From NCBI GenBank assembly GCA_017460885.1, contig JAFUAB010000009.1, positions 21,340 through 85,339 of the forward strand: a stretch of DNA of 64,000 nucleotides, in the 5' to 3' direction. The notes beneath the pieces were generated by a model that saw only the letters and a program-made list of their open reading frames with translations, was not told the origin of the DNA and ran no database searches. Positions 34,160 through 42,850 of the stretch are shown here, piece after piece (the first letter of the stretch is position 1; each line of letters starts with the position of its first letter). The stretch comes from Lachnospiraceae bacterium (GTDB taxonomy: Bacteria > Bacillota > Clostridia > Lachnospirales > Lachnospiraceae). The position numbers and the translations under genes were made by a program.

Positions 34160-37111
34160 TCAACAATTTCCAAACAGCGGGACAACCAAGTCAAAGCTGT
34201 CGTAGCACTCCTTCACCTTGTCCTCACCCCCCACAACGCAATACGCTTTGGTATCCATTATAGCATCAATATGTGCAGCCAGCGAACGGATCGTTTCAGG
34301 TTCGGTGGCCAGCAGTTCGTCTCTCTCCTGCTGTATGGTTTCCTGTCTGATCCCGCTCATATATGCGGCTCTTCCATAGCCTCCCTTTGCACGGGGAGTC
34401 CTGGGAACATCCAGATCCGCGATCGCTCCTATGATATACTGTGTTATGGTGCGCTCATCCGCTTCGAAGTTTCTGACATAGTCCGCAGCCTGCTCAAAAA
34501 CCTCAACGGTCCTGGCCAGGTTGGGATCCCGGTATGATACAAAGCTTCCCTTGCCGCTTCTGGAAAAGGCACACATACATCCGTAGGCACCTCCCCTTAC
34601 ACGAACCTGGGTCCACAGATAATCATAACCCATTATTACTTTAAGCACCTTGAGCGCTCCGGTGTACTCAAGTCCCGCCTTTCTGAAATCTCCGCACCGG
34701 GCCACAAACTGTACCTGGGAGGCTCCGGTATATCCGACGGTCTTTCCGGTAGGAGAAACATAGGCTCCCTTCACATCAATATCTCCGGTATTAAGTGCCG
34801 AGGCAAAGTCACTGATATGTCCCCTGATGCTTTCAAGGGAATCCCTCGAGCCCGTATAATCCACAAGGAAATTTTCCGGACGGAATATCAGCCCGGCCGT
34901 CTCCTTAAGCTTCTCCACCGTTTCCGGATACATCTCGTCATATGAAGCCGACGTTTTTTCCAGCATCCTCAGGAAAGGAACGCCGTTAATGGAATTGACA
35001 GTGGAATCCAGCATCGAGAACTCTCCTCCGGCGGTATTGCTTGCCAGTGCGTGTCCAGCCGATGTCATGGCAGCCTTCAGACCGGAAAGGGTCTCGTCTA
35101 TTATCTCCTTCAGCCTGGTCTTATCCTCCAGATGAGTGGTATGTGCGATCTCCTTTATCAGATCGATCGCACAGTTAAGCTTATCGTACAGAGCCTTGGC
35201 TTCGAAATCAAACGTAAGTGTAAAATCATCCGGATCATATGCATTGACATAGATATCCGTTATCGGCGTGATACCTCCGGTATTCAGGCTGATCTGGGTG
35301 TATAGATCCGAATAGCTGTGTGAATCCGTGTCCATCATACCCAGAACGTTTTTAAGCAGACCGACATATACCCAGTTTTCCTCCGGTATGTTCTTTAATC
35401 TGAAAGAAAACCTGAGATATCCGATACCGTTGGTGAAAATATCATGGTATACGGTCTCTATCCCATCCGAATCGGTGCGCTCATATACAAAAGGCTCGGA
35501 AGTCTTACGCATATCCTCCCGTCTGAGCATGGGGATCGTAGCGAGAGCCTCCGGAGTATCCTCAGACTCCTGATACCCGGCCAGCGCATGTGTCTCATCT
35601 ATTATCGCTTTTAGCTCTTCGTTGCTTAGGGACTGCTTATATTCCTCCAGCCGTTCGGCAAGCTCCTTGTCCCTGATGCCTGTGAGACCCGGTTTGGGTA
35701 TAACCGCAACCACGGCCTTATGCCTGTTATCGATGAGTCGATCCCGGATCAGCTTTTCAAAATATCCGGTGTCGACCTTCTCCTTGAGCCGAGAATAAAC
35801 CTCATTGGAGATAACGTGTACAAACGGCTTTTCCTCATCATAAAGCCAGCTGTCCAGCGCCTTTAAGCCTATCATCAGTCCCTTGGGATATGAACCGAAA
35901 TCGGCCTCCCTGTATTTGAATTCAAAGAGATTGATCGCGGCAAGAAGCGTCGTATGATCAAGTGCTCCGTCGGCAAGCTCACCCAAAACCGAATCAATGA
36001 CAGAGATAAACTCATCCTGCCTGTCAAAGTCGGTATCCTTGGCTATAACCGAAAAATAGGGCTGTTTGGTGCCGTTTGAATATTCACTGTACACATCTCT
36101 GCCTATGCCGGCTGTAACAAGCGCGGTTTTGAGAGGCGATCCGGGGGTACCGGCAATGGCATAATCCAGCACCTCAAACGCTATATACTCCTCCGGATCC
36201 AGGTTATTGTCGGAAACAACGGCAGACCAGGTAAGATACGCCTGTCCATGACCGTCGTCGGTCTCGGCCACCGGATAGTCTTTTGTTTTGTATATCACCT
36301 CGTCAAATGACTGTTGAACATTTATCGAGGAATCAATATCCAGCTCATCGAAGCCCGACAGATAATCCCGGTCTATCTCATCCAGCTTGCGCGCCATATC
36401 ACAGTCTCCGTAAAGGTAGATATAGCTGTTTGAGGGATGATAATAGCGGGAATGGAAATCAAGAAAGTTTTCGTAGGTCAGATCCGGGATGTTATCGGGG
36501 TCTCCTCCGGATTCCACTCCATACGGAGTATCCGGAAACAGAGTATTCATGATCTCCCTTTCCACCACGTCATCAGGAGATGAGAAAGCACCTCTCATCT
36601 CATTATATACAACACCGTTTATCTTAAGCTCGGAGTTCTCATCCTCCAGCTCATAGTGCCAGCCCTCCTGCTCGAATATCTTCCTTTCCTTATAGATGTT
36701 CGGATGGAAAACCGCATCGAGATAAACATCCGTCAGATTGTCAAAATCCTTGTCATTACAGCTTGCTACCGGATAGACGGTCTTATCGGGGAATGTCATG
36801 GCATTCAGAAAGGTGTTGAGACTTCCCTTGGCAAGTTCGATAAAGGGATCCTTGACAGGATACTTATCCGAACCGCAGAGAACCGTGTGCTCGATGATAT
36901 GCGCCACCCCTGTGGAATCTGTGGGAGGGGTACGGAACCCGATATAAAAGACCTTATTATCGTCATCGTTTATCAAAAGTGCCACTCTCGCACCGGTTTT
37001 TACATGCTTAAGCAGTACTCCGATCGAGTTCAGGTCATCGATCCGGCGATGTTCCAAAACCGTATATGCCTTAAGCTCCTTTACCGACTCCAAACGTTGT
37101 TCTTTAGTCAT
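34160..37111 (-). CDS. Insulinase-family (M16C, PreP-like) zinc metallopeptidase
   Basis: The 983-residue length and four-lobed build fit the M16C group (PreP/falcilysin-like), which digest free peptides inside a closed chamber. The inverted zinc motif HIIEH is at residues 71-75, in HIIEHTVLCGSDKYPVKDPF, and the distal Glu lies near the NEMRGAFSSPDD segment. The C-terminal half has the M16C R-x-x-Y-like element in RVRGGAYGCMCAFS. No signal peptide is seen, so it is probably cytoplasmic. It sits between the small 151-residue gene and the DUF4349 gene. Confidence 0.93.
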   Translation of the reverse strand: MTKEQRLESVKELKAYTVLEHRRIDDLNSIGVLLKHVKTGARVALLINDDDNKVFYIGFRTPPTDSTGVAHIIEHTVLCGSDKYPVKDPFIELAKGSLNTFLNAMTFPDKTVYPVASCNDKDFDNLTDVYLDAVFHPNIYKERKIFEQEGWHYELEDENSELKINGVVYNEMRGAFSSPDDVVEREIMNTLFPDTPYGVESGGDPDNIPDLTYENFLDFHSRYYHPSNSYIYLYGDCDMARKLDEIDRDYLSGFDELDIDSSINVQQSFDEVIYKTKDYPVAETDDGHGQAYLTWSAVVSDNNLDPEEYIAFEVLDYAIAGTPGSPLKTALVTAGIGRDVYSEYSNGTKQPYFSVIAKDTDFDRQDEFISVIDSVLGELADGALDHTTLLAAINLFEFKYREADFGSYPKGLMIGLKALDSWLYDEEKPFVHVISNEVYSRLKEKVDTGYFEKLIRDRLIDNRHKAVVAVIPKPGLTGIRDKELAERLEEYKQSLSNEELKAIIDETHALAGYQESEDTPEALATIPMLRREDMRKTSEPFVYERTDSDGIETVYHDIFTNGIGYLRFSFRLKNIPEENWVYVGLLKNVLGMMDTDSHSYSDLYTQISLNTGGITPITDIYVNAYDPDDFTLTFDFEAKALYDKLNCAIDLIKEIAHTTHLEDKTRLKEIIDETLSGLKAAMTSAGHALASNTAGGEFSMLDSTVNSINGVPFLRMLEKTSASYDEMYPETVEKLKETAGLIFRPENFLVDYTGSRDSLESIRGHISDFASALNTGDIDVKGAYVSPTGKTVGYTGASQVQFVARCGDFRKAGLEYTGALKVLKVIMGYDYLWTQVRVRGGAYGCMCAFSRSGKGSFVSYRDPNLARTVEVFEQAADYVRNFEADERTITQYIIGAIADLDVPRTPRAKGGYGRAAYMSGIRQETIQQERDELLATEPETIRSLAAHIDAIMDTKAYCVVGGEDKVKECYDSFDLVVPLFGNC

Positions 37112-37136
37112 TTTGTATCCGTCCTTTCATATGTAT

Positions 37137-37592
37137 CTATACCGAAAAGCTCATCAGGGCAAGTTTGGGAATGATCAGCTCGCCGATCTTGAGATTCCGC
37201 TCACCCTTCTCTTCGGGACTTAATCCCATAAGCTCCTTAAGCGGGATGACCTGCTCGCGGTTTGACGGCTTCGGGCTGCCAAACAATCCCCTTTTCCCCT
37301 CGGTGATCATCCAGACTCTGACTCTGGCCTTAAGCTCCGTATATGTACGTGCGGCAAAGCTGTCGGCGGTCATGTAGTACAGATGACTTTCAAGAGTGGT
37401 ATCCTTCGCTATATCATCCTTCAGGATATAATGCTCGATGACAGCCTTGAACTTAAAAGGAACGTTGTCATCAGACATACATTCCTCATACGAAAATGCA
37501 GCTCCGAAAGCATAGCTGCCGGAGTCCTGCATGACATATTTATAATCCTCATAGCCGGATTTTTGATTTATGGATTCTTCTAAAATCGACAT
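37137..37592 (-). CDS. Unrecognised 151-residue protein
   Basis: The start codon overlaps the stop of the sigma-like gene (TGATG), so the two are translationally coupled. The protein is mixed alpha/beta in appearance, soluble, with no signal peptide or membrane helix. It contains an aromatic N-terminal half (SYAFGAAFSYEEC) and a charged segment KARVRVWMITEGKRGLF. I do not recognise the family. Tight linkage to the sigma-like and rhomboid-like genes suggests a shared function. Confidence 0.7.
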   Translation of the reverse strand: MSILEESINQKSGYEDYKYVMQDSGSYAFGAAFSYEECMSDDNVPFKFKAVIEHYILKDDIAKDTTLESHLYYMTADSFAARTYTELKARVRVWMITEGKRGLFGSPKPSNREQVIPLKELMGLSPEEKGERNLKIGELIIPKLALMSFSV

Positions 37593-38332
37593 CACACCTG
37601 ATCCGAAACGATGTATTCGATCCCTCCGCTTAACCTTATCGCATCTTCGATGGATTTGCGGCTTAACGACGCAGCAGACACAAGCTCGTCAACCGTGACC
37701 TTGCGTCTGTACTCTTCGGAAAGCTCCCTTGCCCTGTCCGCAACCCTGTTGACGGTCTTTAAGATCTTCTCATCAACCTCGGATTCCGAATTAGTCATCC
37801 GGATATGCTCCTCCATTCCGTCCATGATACGTCTTGTCAGCATACCGGGCACCTCCGATGCGGATTCAAGTACCCCGAGCATCGTAACCGCTATGCTCAG
37901 CGCGACGTTGCCCTCACCTATCAGATCCTCCAGAAATACTCCCTGACCGGTATACAGTTTGGCAATGTCCACAACCTCCGGCAGATGCATCCGTATCAGT
38001 CTGCTCTGTGCTTCGGGATCGCCTGCCATTGCTGACATCGCAGCGGCCTCCTTTTCTCCATCTGTAAAAGTCGGCAGCATCGATAACTCATCCATGTACA
38101 TCTGCAGAAAATCCAGCTCTTCCGACTCCAGATAATCGCTGTCCTTAAGAGGTTCTCCCACACCCACATGATGTTTGCGCAGATAATCATATACCATCTG
38201 CAGCTGCTCTTCGGTCAGCTCCAGATCCGAATACGTTTCTCTGACCTCGGCTTCGGTAAGAAAATGATCCTGAGCCACGCCCCTTTCCAGAAGTTCATTC
38301 AGTTTCCCGGTAAATTCGGTTTCCTTATTCAT
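37592..38332 (-). CDS. Sigma-70-like protein lacking visible promoter-recognition regions
   Basis: From ATG 38332 (246 residues) the N-terminal 60 residues resemble sigma region 1.1 (LTEAEVRETYSDLELTEEQL). Residues 75-115 match region 1.2 (MYMDELSMLPTFTDGEKEA). Residues 111-145 match regions 2.1-2.2, the core-binding helix, as RLIRMHLPEVVDIAKLYTGQ then FLEDLIGEGNVALSIAV. The aromatic 2.3-2.4 helix is not recognisable, the end (190-235) resembles region 3, and region 4 is absent. It may bind core polymerase without classical promoter recognition. It overlaps both neighbours by ATGA-type junctions. I chose this start because of that coupling. Confidence 0.75.
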   Translation of the reverse strand: MNKETEFTGKLNELLERGVAQDHFLTEAEVRETYSDLELTEEQLQMVYDYLRKHHVGVGEPLKDSDYLESEELDFLQMYMDELSMLPTFTDGEKEAAAMSAMAGDPEAQSRLIRMHLPEVVDIAKLYTGQGVFLEDLIGEGNVALSIAVTMLGVLESASEVPGMLTRRIMDGMEEHIRMTNSESEVDEKILKTVNRVADRARELSEEYRRKVTVDELVSAASLSRKSIEDAIRLSGGIEYIVSDQV

Positions 38333-39237
38333 CAGCTCATCCTGACATGTGTATGCGTATACAAATGCTCCTCGCAATACTCGTAATTGCCCTCGCACTT
38401 GGAGCAGAATCTGAACTGCATGTCCGGAGCATCCTGTTCGGTACGTCCGCAAACCGCACATTTATGTCTGGTAACGATCCCGGAGGAACGTGAAAGATCT
38501 CTTGTGGGTCTGACCTCTCCCGTCGACGATCTGCTCCTGAACACATTGCCTCCGCTCCGTGACCGGTTGAAGCTCTGCATCCTGATCGGCCGTACACCAA
38601 GTCCCCGCCGGTTGGTCAGGTAAAAGATCAGAAAGTTGATAAGCGACGTACCGAGTGCAACCCTGATAAAGAGATTACCCGTAACAAACTGAACCGCAAG
38701 CAGTACAGCGTATACCACGGCCATCCACTTTGCCTTGATCGGAATGAAAAACATAAACAGAAACATGGCATCCGGGAATGTTGCCGCAAAGGCAAGCAAA
38801 ATGGACATGTTGATATAATAAGTACTGAAATATGCCGCAACATACTGACTGTACATTGCCGCAACAAGATACCCTCCCGCGATATACGCGATGCCCATTA
38901 TCGCAAAAGCTCCGACCAGCATAAACCCGATACCCGAAAGGATATAAACATTAAACTTGTATGTTCCCCATGTACGCTCCAGGCTGACGCCGATCGAATA
39001 ATAACAGAAAAGCATTACGAGAACCCAGATAATATTGTTATCGTTGGGCGGCACGAGCAGCCAGGTTATTATCCTCCAGATCTGGCCGTGTATCACCTCA
39101 TAGGGATTCAGATTCAGATACATCAGAAAACCGGGATTGATATATCTGATCAGGTATCCGACTCCGTAACACAGGATCATTATGAGAGGCAGATTCCTTA
39201 TGGCGTATCTGCCGAATTTACGCTCGAATTCACTCAT
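38332..39237 (-). CDS. Rhomboid-fold membrane protein with C-terminal zinc ribbon, apparently non-catalytic
   Basis: The 301-residue protein has about six membrane helices. HGQIWRIITWLL (50-61) is the rhomboid loop-1 W-R motif, followed by GVSLERTWGTYKFNVYIL as in rhomboid TM2-TM3. The helix that should carry the Gly-x-Ser-Gly nucleophile instead reads YINMSILLAFAATFPDAMF, and no GHxxG histidine is seen in the last helix. It therefore looks like a derlin- or iRhom-type pseudoprotease. The cytosolic C-terminus has an Arg/Ser-rich linker and a four-cysteine ribbon (CAVCG ... FCSKC) ending in a His/Cys-rich tail. It is first in the operon with the sigma-like gene. Confidence 0.75.
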   Translation of the reverse strand: MSEFERKFGRYAIRNLPLIMILCYGVGYLIRYINPGFLMYLNLNPYEVIHGQIWRIITWLLVPPNDNNIIWVLVMLFCYYSIGVSLERTWGTYKFNVYILSGIGFMLVGAFAIMGIAYIAGGYLVAAMYSQYVAAYFSTYYINMSILLAFAATFPDAMFLFMFFIPIKAKWMAVVYAVLLAVQFVTGNLFIRVALGTSLINFLIFYLTNRRGLGVRPIRMQSFNRSRSGGNVFRSRSSTGEVRPTRDLSRSSGIVTRHKCAVCGRTEQDAPDMQFRFCSKCEGNYEYCEEHLYTHTHVRMS

Positions 39238-39289
39238 TTCAATCTCCGAAAAGCATTCGTTTAATGTAAGTCATGGAAACACTGACCAC

Positions 39290-39318
39290 AGTTTATCAAA
39301 TAAAACCGGATACCACAA
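39290..39318 (-). promoter_or_regulatory. Candidate promoter of the rhomboid-sigma-M16-era operon
   Basis: On the minus strand TTGTGG (39313-39318), a 17-nt spacer and TAAACT (39290-39295) lie about 50 nt before the rhomboid-like gene. The match is moderate, but no better one is seen in this gap. Confidence 0.45.
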
Positions 39319-39336
39319 CTAAAGTTATTATAAACT

Positions 39337-39354
39337 CCGGCATGTCGCTGCCGG
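39337..39354 (-). terminator. Short hairpin after the beta-mannosidase gene
   Basis: CCGGCA and TGCCGG pair around 6 nt, just after the stop codon. AGTTTATAATAACTTT follows on the minus strand. The stem is short, so termination may be partial. Confidence 0.5.
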
Positions 39355-39357
39355 TGT

Positions 39358-41886
39358 TCATCTTATATCAAAAACACTGACCGCATGTAATCCCCTGACA
39401 GATCCCGATAGGATCCTGACCGACCTGCTCCCCGGCTCCATGTCAAAAAAGTTATCAGAAAGCTTAAGATCCCCGGCACTGTTGTCAAGCATGATCTTCT
39501 GGGCATAGGCGCCGGATGTAACAGTGATCACATCGTCTTCCGTCTCCGTCACAAGCTCGGGGTCGGCAAAGTGATAGTGCTTCGGAGCGGTGAATATGCA
39601 GCTGCCCTCGGAAACGGTCTGTCCCTCCGAAACGAATTCGAACCAGAGATAGGTGCTTAACTCATCCATATCGGACACATCGGTCTTATCAAACCATACC
39701 GAGGAAAGAGCGGGTACATCGGCGATAAAGCTTCCGGATCTCAATTCCCTGCCGTAGGGATCGCAAAGCCTCCATCTGACCACTCCCGATACAGCCTCCG
39801 TGCTCTCATTAGAGATATTCAGTCTGAAGTTCTTATCTATCGGATGAGGTTCGGCGATGCAATCCGGTCTCAGATTGATCTCTCCGTTTTCCTCGGCGGA
39901 GATAAGAACGGGGGCAAACATCCTTCGTTCGCCGTAATGCAGAGCCTTCCAACGGCCATAATAATCTATGCTTGCCCAGCTTGCCACCGGCCAGATATCG
40001 TTAAGCTGCCATACCACGGTTCCCATGCATCTGCCACGGTGACGCCTGAAGTGTTCCACTCCGTATCTGATAGCGTCAAGCTGCAGCAGCTGGGATGCAT
40101 ACAGCAGCATTTCAAAGCTCGAAGGATACAGATATGTCGCACTTAAGTATTTGATGATCTTGCCGTTGGCGGCACGGTTTCTCTGATGCATCTCCATTAC
40201 CCGCGAAAAGACATTCATATCCCCGGGTTCGGCAAAGCTTTTTATAGTCTGTATGCACGGGAAAGACTGGAATCCGAATTCCGACAGGTATCTGAAATAA
40301 TACCTGCGGTAATCCGTAAACGGCTTTTCTCCGTGCCAGACGTCCCAATAGTGCGCATCACCGATGTTTTCGTTCCATGGATCATCGTAATTACCGCCTG
40401 CCGATGGTGACGACGGCCAGTAAAAGGTCTGGGGATCTTCCTTTTTGACTATATTAGGTATGATATATTCAAAAAGCTTTATATAGTCGGATTTCTGTTT
40501 GGGCGTGGTCTGCCATACCCCGTCCAGAACCTGGGTCTCCATTTCATTGTTTCCGCACCACACTCCAAGGCTGGCATGATGTCTGAGCCTTCTGACATTC
40601 TCAACCGTCTCTATGGTAACATTTCGTTCAAAATCATCATCCAGCTCATAGGAAGCACAGGCATACATAAAGTCCTGCCAGACTATCAGTCCGAGTTCAT
40701 CACAGGCATCGTAAAAGAAATCATCGGGATAGTATCCACCTCCCCACACCCTGATAACATTGTGATGAGCATCCGCCGCATCCTCAAGCAGTTTTCTGGT
40801 ACGTTCGGGGGTTACACGCGAAAGGATGTTGTCCTCAGGTATGTAGTCGGCTCCCATCGCAAATATCTTGAGTCCGTTCACTTCATGGGCAAACATATTG
40901 CCCCATCTGTCCGGTTCGGTGTTCATCGTAACGGTGCGCAGACCGTATCTCACATGCCACTCATCCAATCCGGCGCCTGTCTCGTCAAAAATCCGTACGC
41001 TTATATCATACAGCGGCTGATCGCCATATCCGTTAGGCCACCATAGCTTCGCATCCCCGATCCTTACATCATATCCCTGCAGATCGGCATTATCGATGGT
41101 CCAGCTGCGGCCTCCCGGCTCGGATACCGTGATCGACACTCTGGTAACCGTTGAAGGATCATATATACCCTGAAAGATATCAAAAGTCAGTGTTACATCC
41201 GCTCTGTCCGTACAGCTCTGCTCAATGGTATCGCCGTCGTATCCGACGGAACTTATCCGGCGAAGCTTCTTTACTTCGTGTCTCTGGGTGATATGTACAT
41301 GATCTATCCTGGCCTTGTCCCCCACCATGAGATATACCGGTCTCCAAATACCGGCATCGGGAAGTCTCGGTCCCCAGTCCCAGCCGAACATACAGTGAGC
41401 CTTACGTATATGCGGGAAACCGGTCATGCACTCTCCCGAACCGCCCGTAAAGCATTTTTCGTTTTCTTCACGGATATATTTCACCGGGCTGTGTATTATG
41501 ACACGGATCGTATTGGTACCGACACGTCCGGTTGTATGTATATCGAATTCCCAGATACGGTGCATATTAAATGCATTACCTATCAGGACATCATTCAGAT
41601 AGATATCCGCTATCGTATCGATCCCTTCAAATCTGAGAGAACAGCAATCCGATGCCAGCTGCTCCCATGTCAGTTCAAACGAGGATGAAAATTCAAAATC
41701 GTTGCCCATGAGCTTAAGCGCAGTCAGCTCATTATCCCTGTAGTAGGGATCCGGCATCCTGCCGGCATCAAGAAGGGCACTGTAAACACTTCCCGGGATT
41801 GAAACGGGCAGAGTCTCCGTAACCCCGTATACATTTTCTCCTATGATCCTTACAGTCCAGTCTTTGTCAATACTTATCCGATCCAT
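39358..41886 (-). CDS. Glycoside hydrolase family 2 beta-mannosidase
   Basis: The 842-residue protein has the GH2 order: sugar-binding jelly roll (1-190, with FEGIDTIADIYLND), Ig-like domain, and TIM barrel. The barrel holds HNVIRVWGGGYYPDDFFYD and the acid/base Glu in WCGNNEME (near 446). The nucleophile is in LSEFGFQSFP (near 535). W-G-G-G-Y and SEFGFQSFP are typical of beta-mannosidases rather than beta-galactosidases. No signal peptide is present, so it probably trims mannosides from imported manno-oligosaccharides in the cytoplasm. The start follows GAGAGGAAG. It is flanked by terminators, so probably monocistronic. Confidence 0.9.
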   Translation of the reverse strand: MDRISIDKDWTVRIIGENVYGVTETLPVSIPGSVYSALLDAGRMPDPYYRDNELTALKLMGNDFEFSSSFELTWEQLASDCCSLRFEGIDTIADIYLNDVLIGNAFNMHRIWEFDIHTTGRVGTNTIRVIIHSPVKYIREENEKCFTGGSGECMTGFPHIRKAHCMFGWDWGPRLPDAGIWRPVYLMVGDKARIDHVHITQRHEVKKLRRISSVGYDGDTIEQSCTDRADVTLTFDIFQGIYDPSTVTRVSITVSEPGGRSWTIDNADLQGYDVRIGDAKLWWPNGYGDQPLYDISVRIFDETGAGLDEWHVRYGLRTVTMNTEPDRWGNMFAHEVNGLKIFAMGADYIPEDNILSRVTPERTRKLLEDAADAHHNVIRVWGGGYYPDDFFYDACDELGLIVWQDFMYACASYELDDDFERNVTIETVENVRRLRHHASLGVWCGNNEMETQVLDGVWQTTPKQKSDYIKLFEYIIPNIVKKEDPQTFYWPSSPSAGGNYDDPWNENIGDAHYWDVWHGEKPFTDYRRYYFRYLSEFGFQSFPCIQTIKSFAEPGDMNVFSRVMEMHQRNRAANGKIIKYLSATYLYPSSFEMLLYASQLLQLDAIRYGVEHFRRHRGRCMGTVVWQLNDIWPVASWASIDYYGRWKALHYGERRMFAPVLISAEENGEINLRPDCIAEPHPIDKNFRLNISNESTEAVSGVVRWRLCDPYGRELRSGSFIADVPALSSVWFDKTDVSDMDELSTYLWFEFVSEGQTVSEGSCIFTAPKHYHFADPELVTETEDDVITVTSGAYAQKIMLDNSAGDLKLSDNFFDMEPGSRSVRILSGSVRGLHAVSVFDIR

Positions 41887-41921
41887 ATGCTTCCTCTCGT
41901 TGGCTCTGCGATACCAAAAAA

Positions 41922-41947
41922 ATAGACCTGCAAAAATGCAGGCCTAT
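41922..41947 (-). terminator. Strong terminator after the 244-residue coiled-coil gene
   Basis: ATAGGCCTGCA and TGCAGGTCTAT (one G-U) pair around TTTT, with seven T residues following on the minus strand. It is the most canonical terminator in the window. Confidence 0.92.
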
Positions 41948-41957
41948 CAGTCTGTGA

Positions 41958-42692
41958 TCAGTTCACACTATTATCCGCAAAAATATCCTTGACCAGATCC
42001 ACGCGTCCGTTTTCGCCTGCCGTAGCATATGCCTCGGTCATAAGCGCATCATTTGAAGCCTCGGCATTTAATGCACCAAGCTCCTCGGCGGTCTCGGAAA
42101 GATTATCCTGAACCTCCTGCTTTCTTCCGTTATCCTCGGGAGCATTCATCTCGTCAAGCCGTTCTCTTCTGTCCATTTCGGCATTGTAAGCACGGCTGTC
42201 GATCTTGCCCTGTCTGTACAAGGTGTCGATCATGTCATCGGAATATCCGGTAAGTGATGCCGATCTTGCGGCATCCGCTGCCTCCTCCGCCTTCTGCTCA
42301 TCCTTTTTTTCCTGTTCCTTCTTCAGCTGTTCGATGACTTTGGACGATTCCGATGGTTCGGAAAGAGCTTTGATACGCTCCTTAGCCTTTTCATCGTCTT
42401 CAGTCTGCTGCTCCTGTCCCTTCAGAAGAACATAACCGTCATCGAGTGCCTGCAGTGCCTCCGGTCTGGCAGTCATGGTATCTCCGTCCTCGGAAATATC
42501 CAGAACATCTCCGTAAACGCCCTTGGCCGCGGTATCCTCGGTCTTTAATGCGGCAGCCTGGGAAGATACTTCCTCCGCAGCTTTTGTCTGCTGCCTGTCT
42601 GTATTCAAGGATGCTTCCCTGATACTCTGTGCCCTGACTGCAGACTCTGCCTGCATGGAATTTCTGATATTACTGATATTTACAGGTTCCAT
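41958..42692 (-). CDS. Unrecognised highly charged, helix-rich protein
   Basis: The ATG at 42692 (MEPVNISNIRN; 244 residues) is 7 nt after a perfect AGGAGG, whereas an ATG two codons earlier is too close. The protein is rich in Glu, Ala, Gln and Lys. A coiled-coil segment covers about 85-135 (KVIEQLKKEQEKKDEQKAEE), and a central EDGDTMTARPEALQALDDG segment precedes it. There is no membrane helix, signal peptide or cysteine-rich motif. I do not recognise the family. It is monocistronic, with its own terminator, and divergent from the receiver-domain gene. Confidence 0.75.
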   Translation of the reverse strand: MEPVNISNIRNSMQAESAVRAQSIREASLNTDRQQTKAAEEVSSQAAALKTEDTAAKGVYGDVLDISEDGDTMTARPEALQALDDGYVLLKGQEQQTEDDEKAKERIKALSEPSESSKVIEQLKKEQEKKDEQKAEEAADAARSASLTGYSDDMIDTLYRQGKIDSRAYNAEMDRRERLDEMNAPEDNGRKQEVQDNLSETAEELGALNAEASNDALMTEAYATAGENGRVDLVKDIFADNSVN

Positions 42693-42838
42693 AGACATAC
42701 CTCCTGTAAAAAAAACAACATCAATCAATGCCGAAATTCAAATTCGAACATACACTTATATGATATCACATCGGCTTTCATAAGTCAGCTAAGATAAAAA
42801 TATTTTTAAAAAGGATAGGAATATATCACAAATTTATA

Positions 42839-42844
42839 TATAAT
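42839..42844 (+). promoter_or_regulatory. -10 box placing the receiver gene on a leaderless mRNA
   Basis: A perfect TATAAT ends 6 nt before the ATG at 42851. The -35 position (TAGGAA with 17-nt spacing) is weak, and there is no Shine-Dalgarno. Confidence 0.55.
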
Positions 42845-42850
42845 GGGCAT

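Noticed and set aside
39238-39357. Searched for a small gene or RNA between the rhomboid-like and mannosidase genes
   Set aside because: Only a moderate promoter and a short hairpin are visible; no open frame with a ribosome site or structured RNA stands out.
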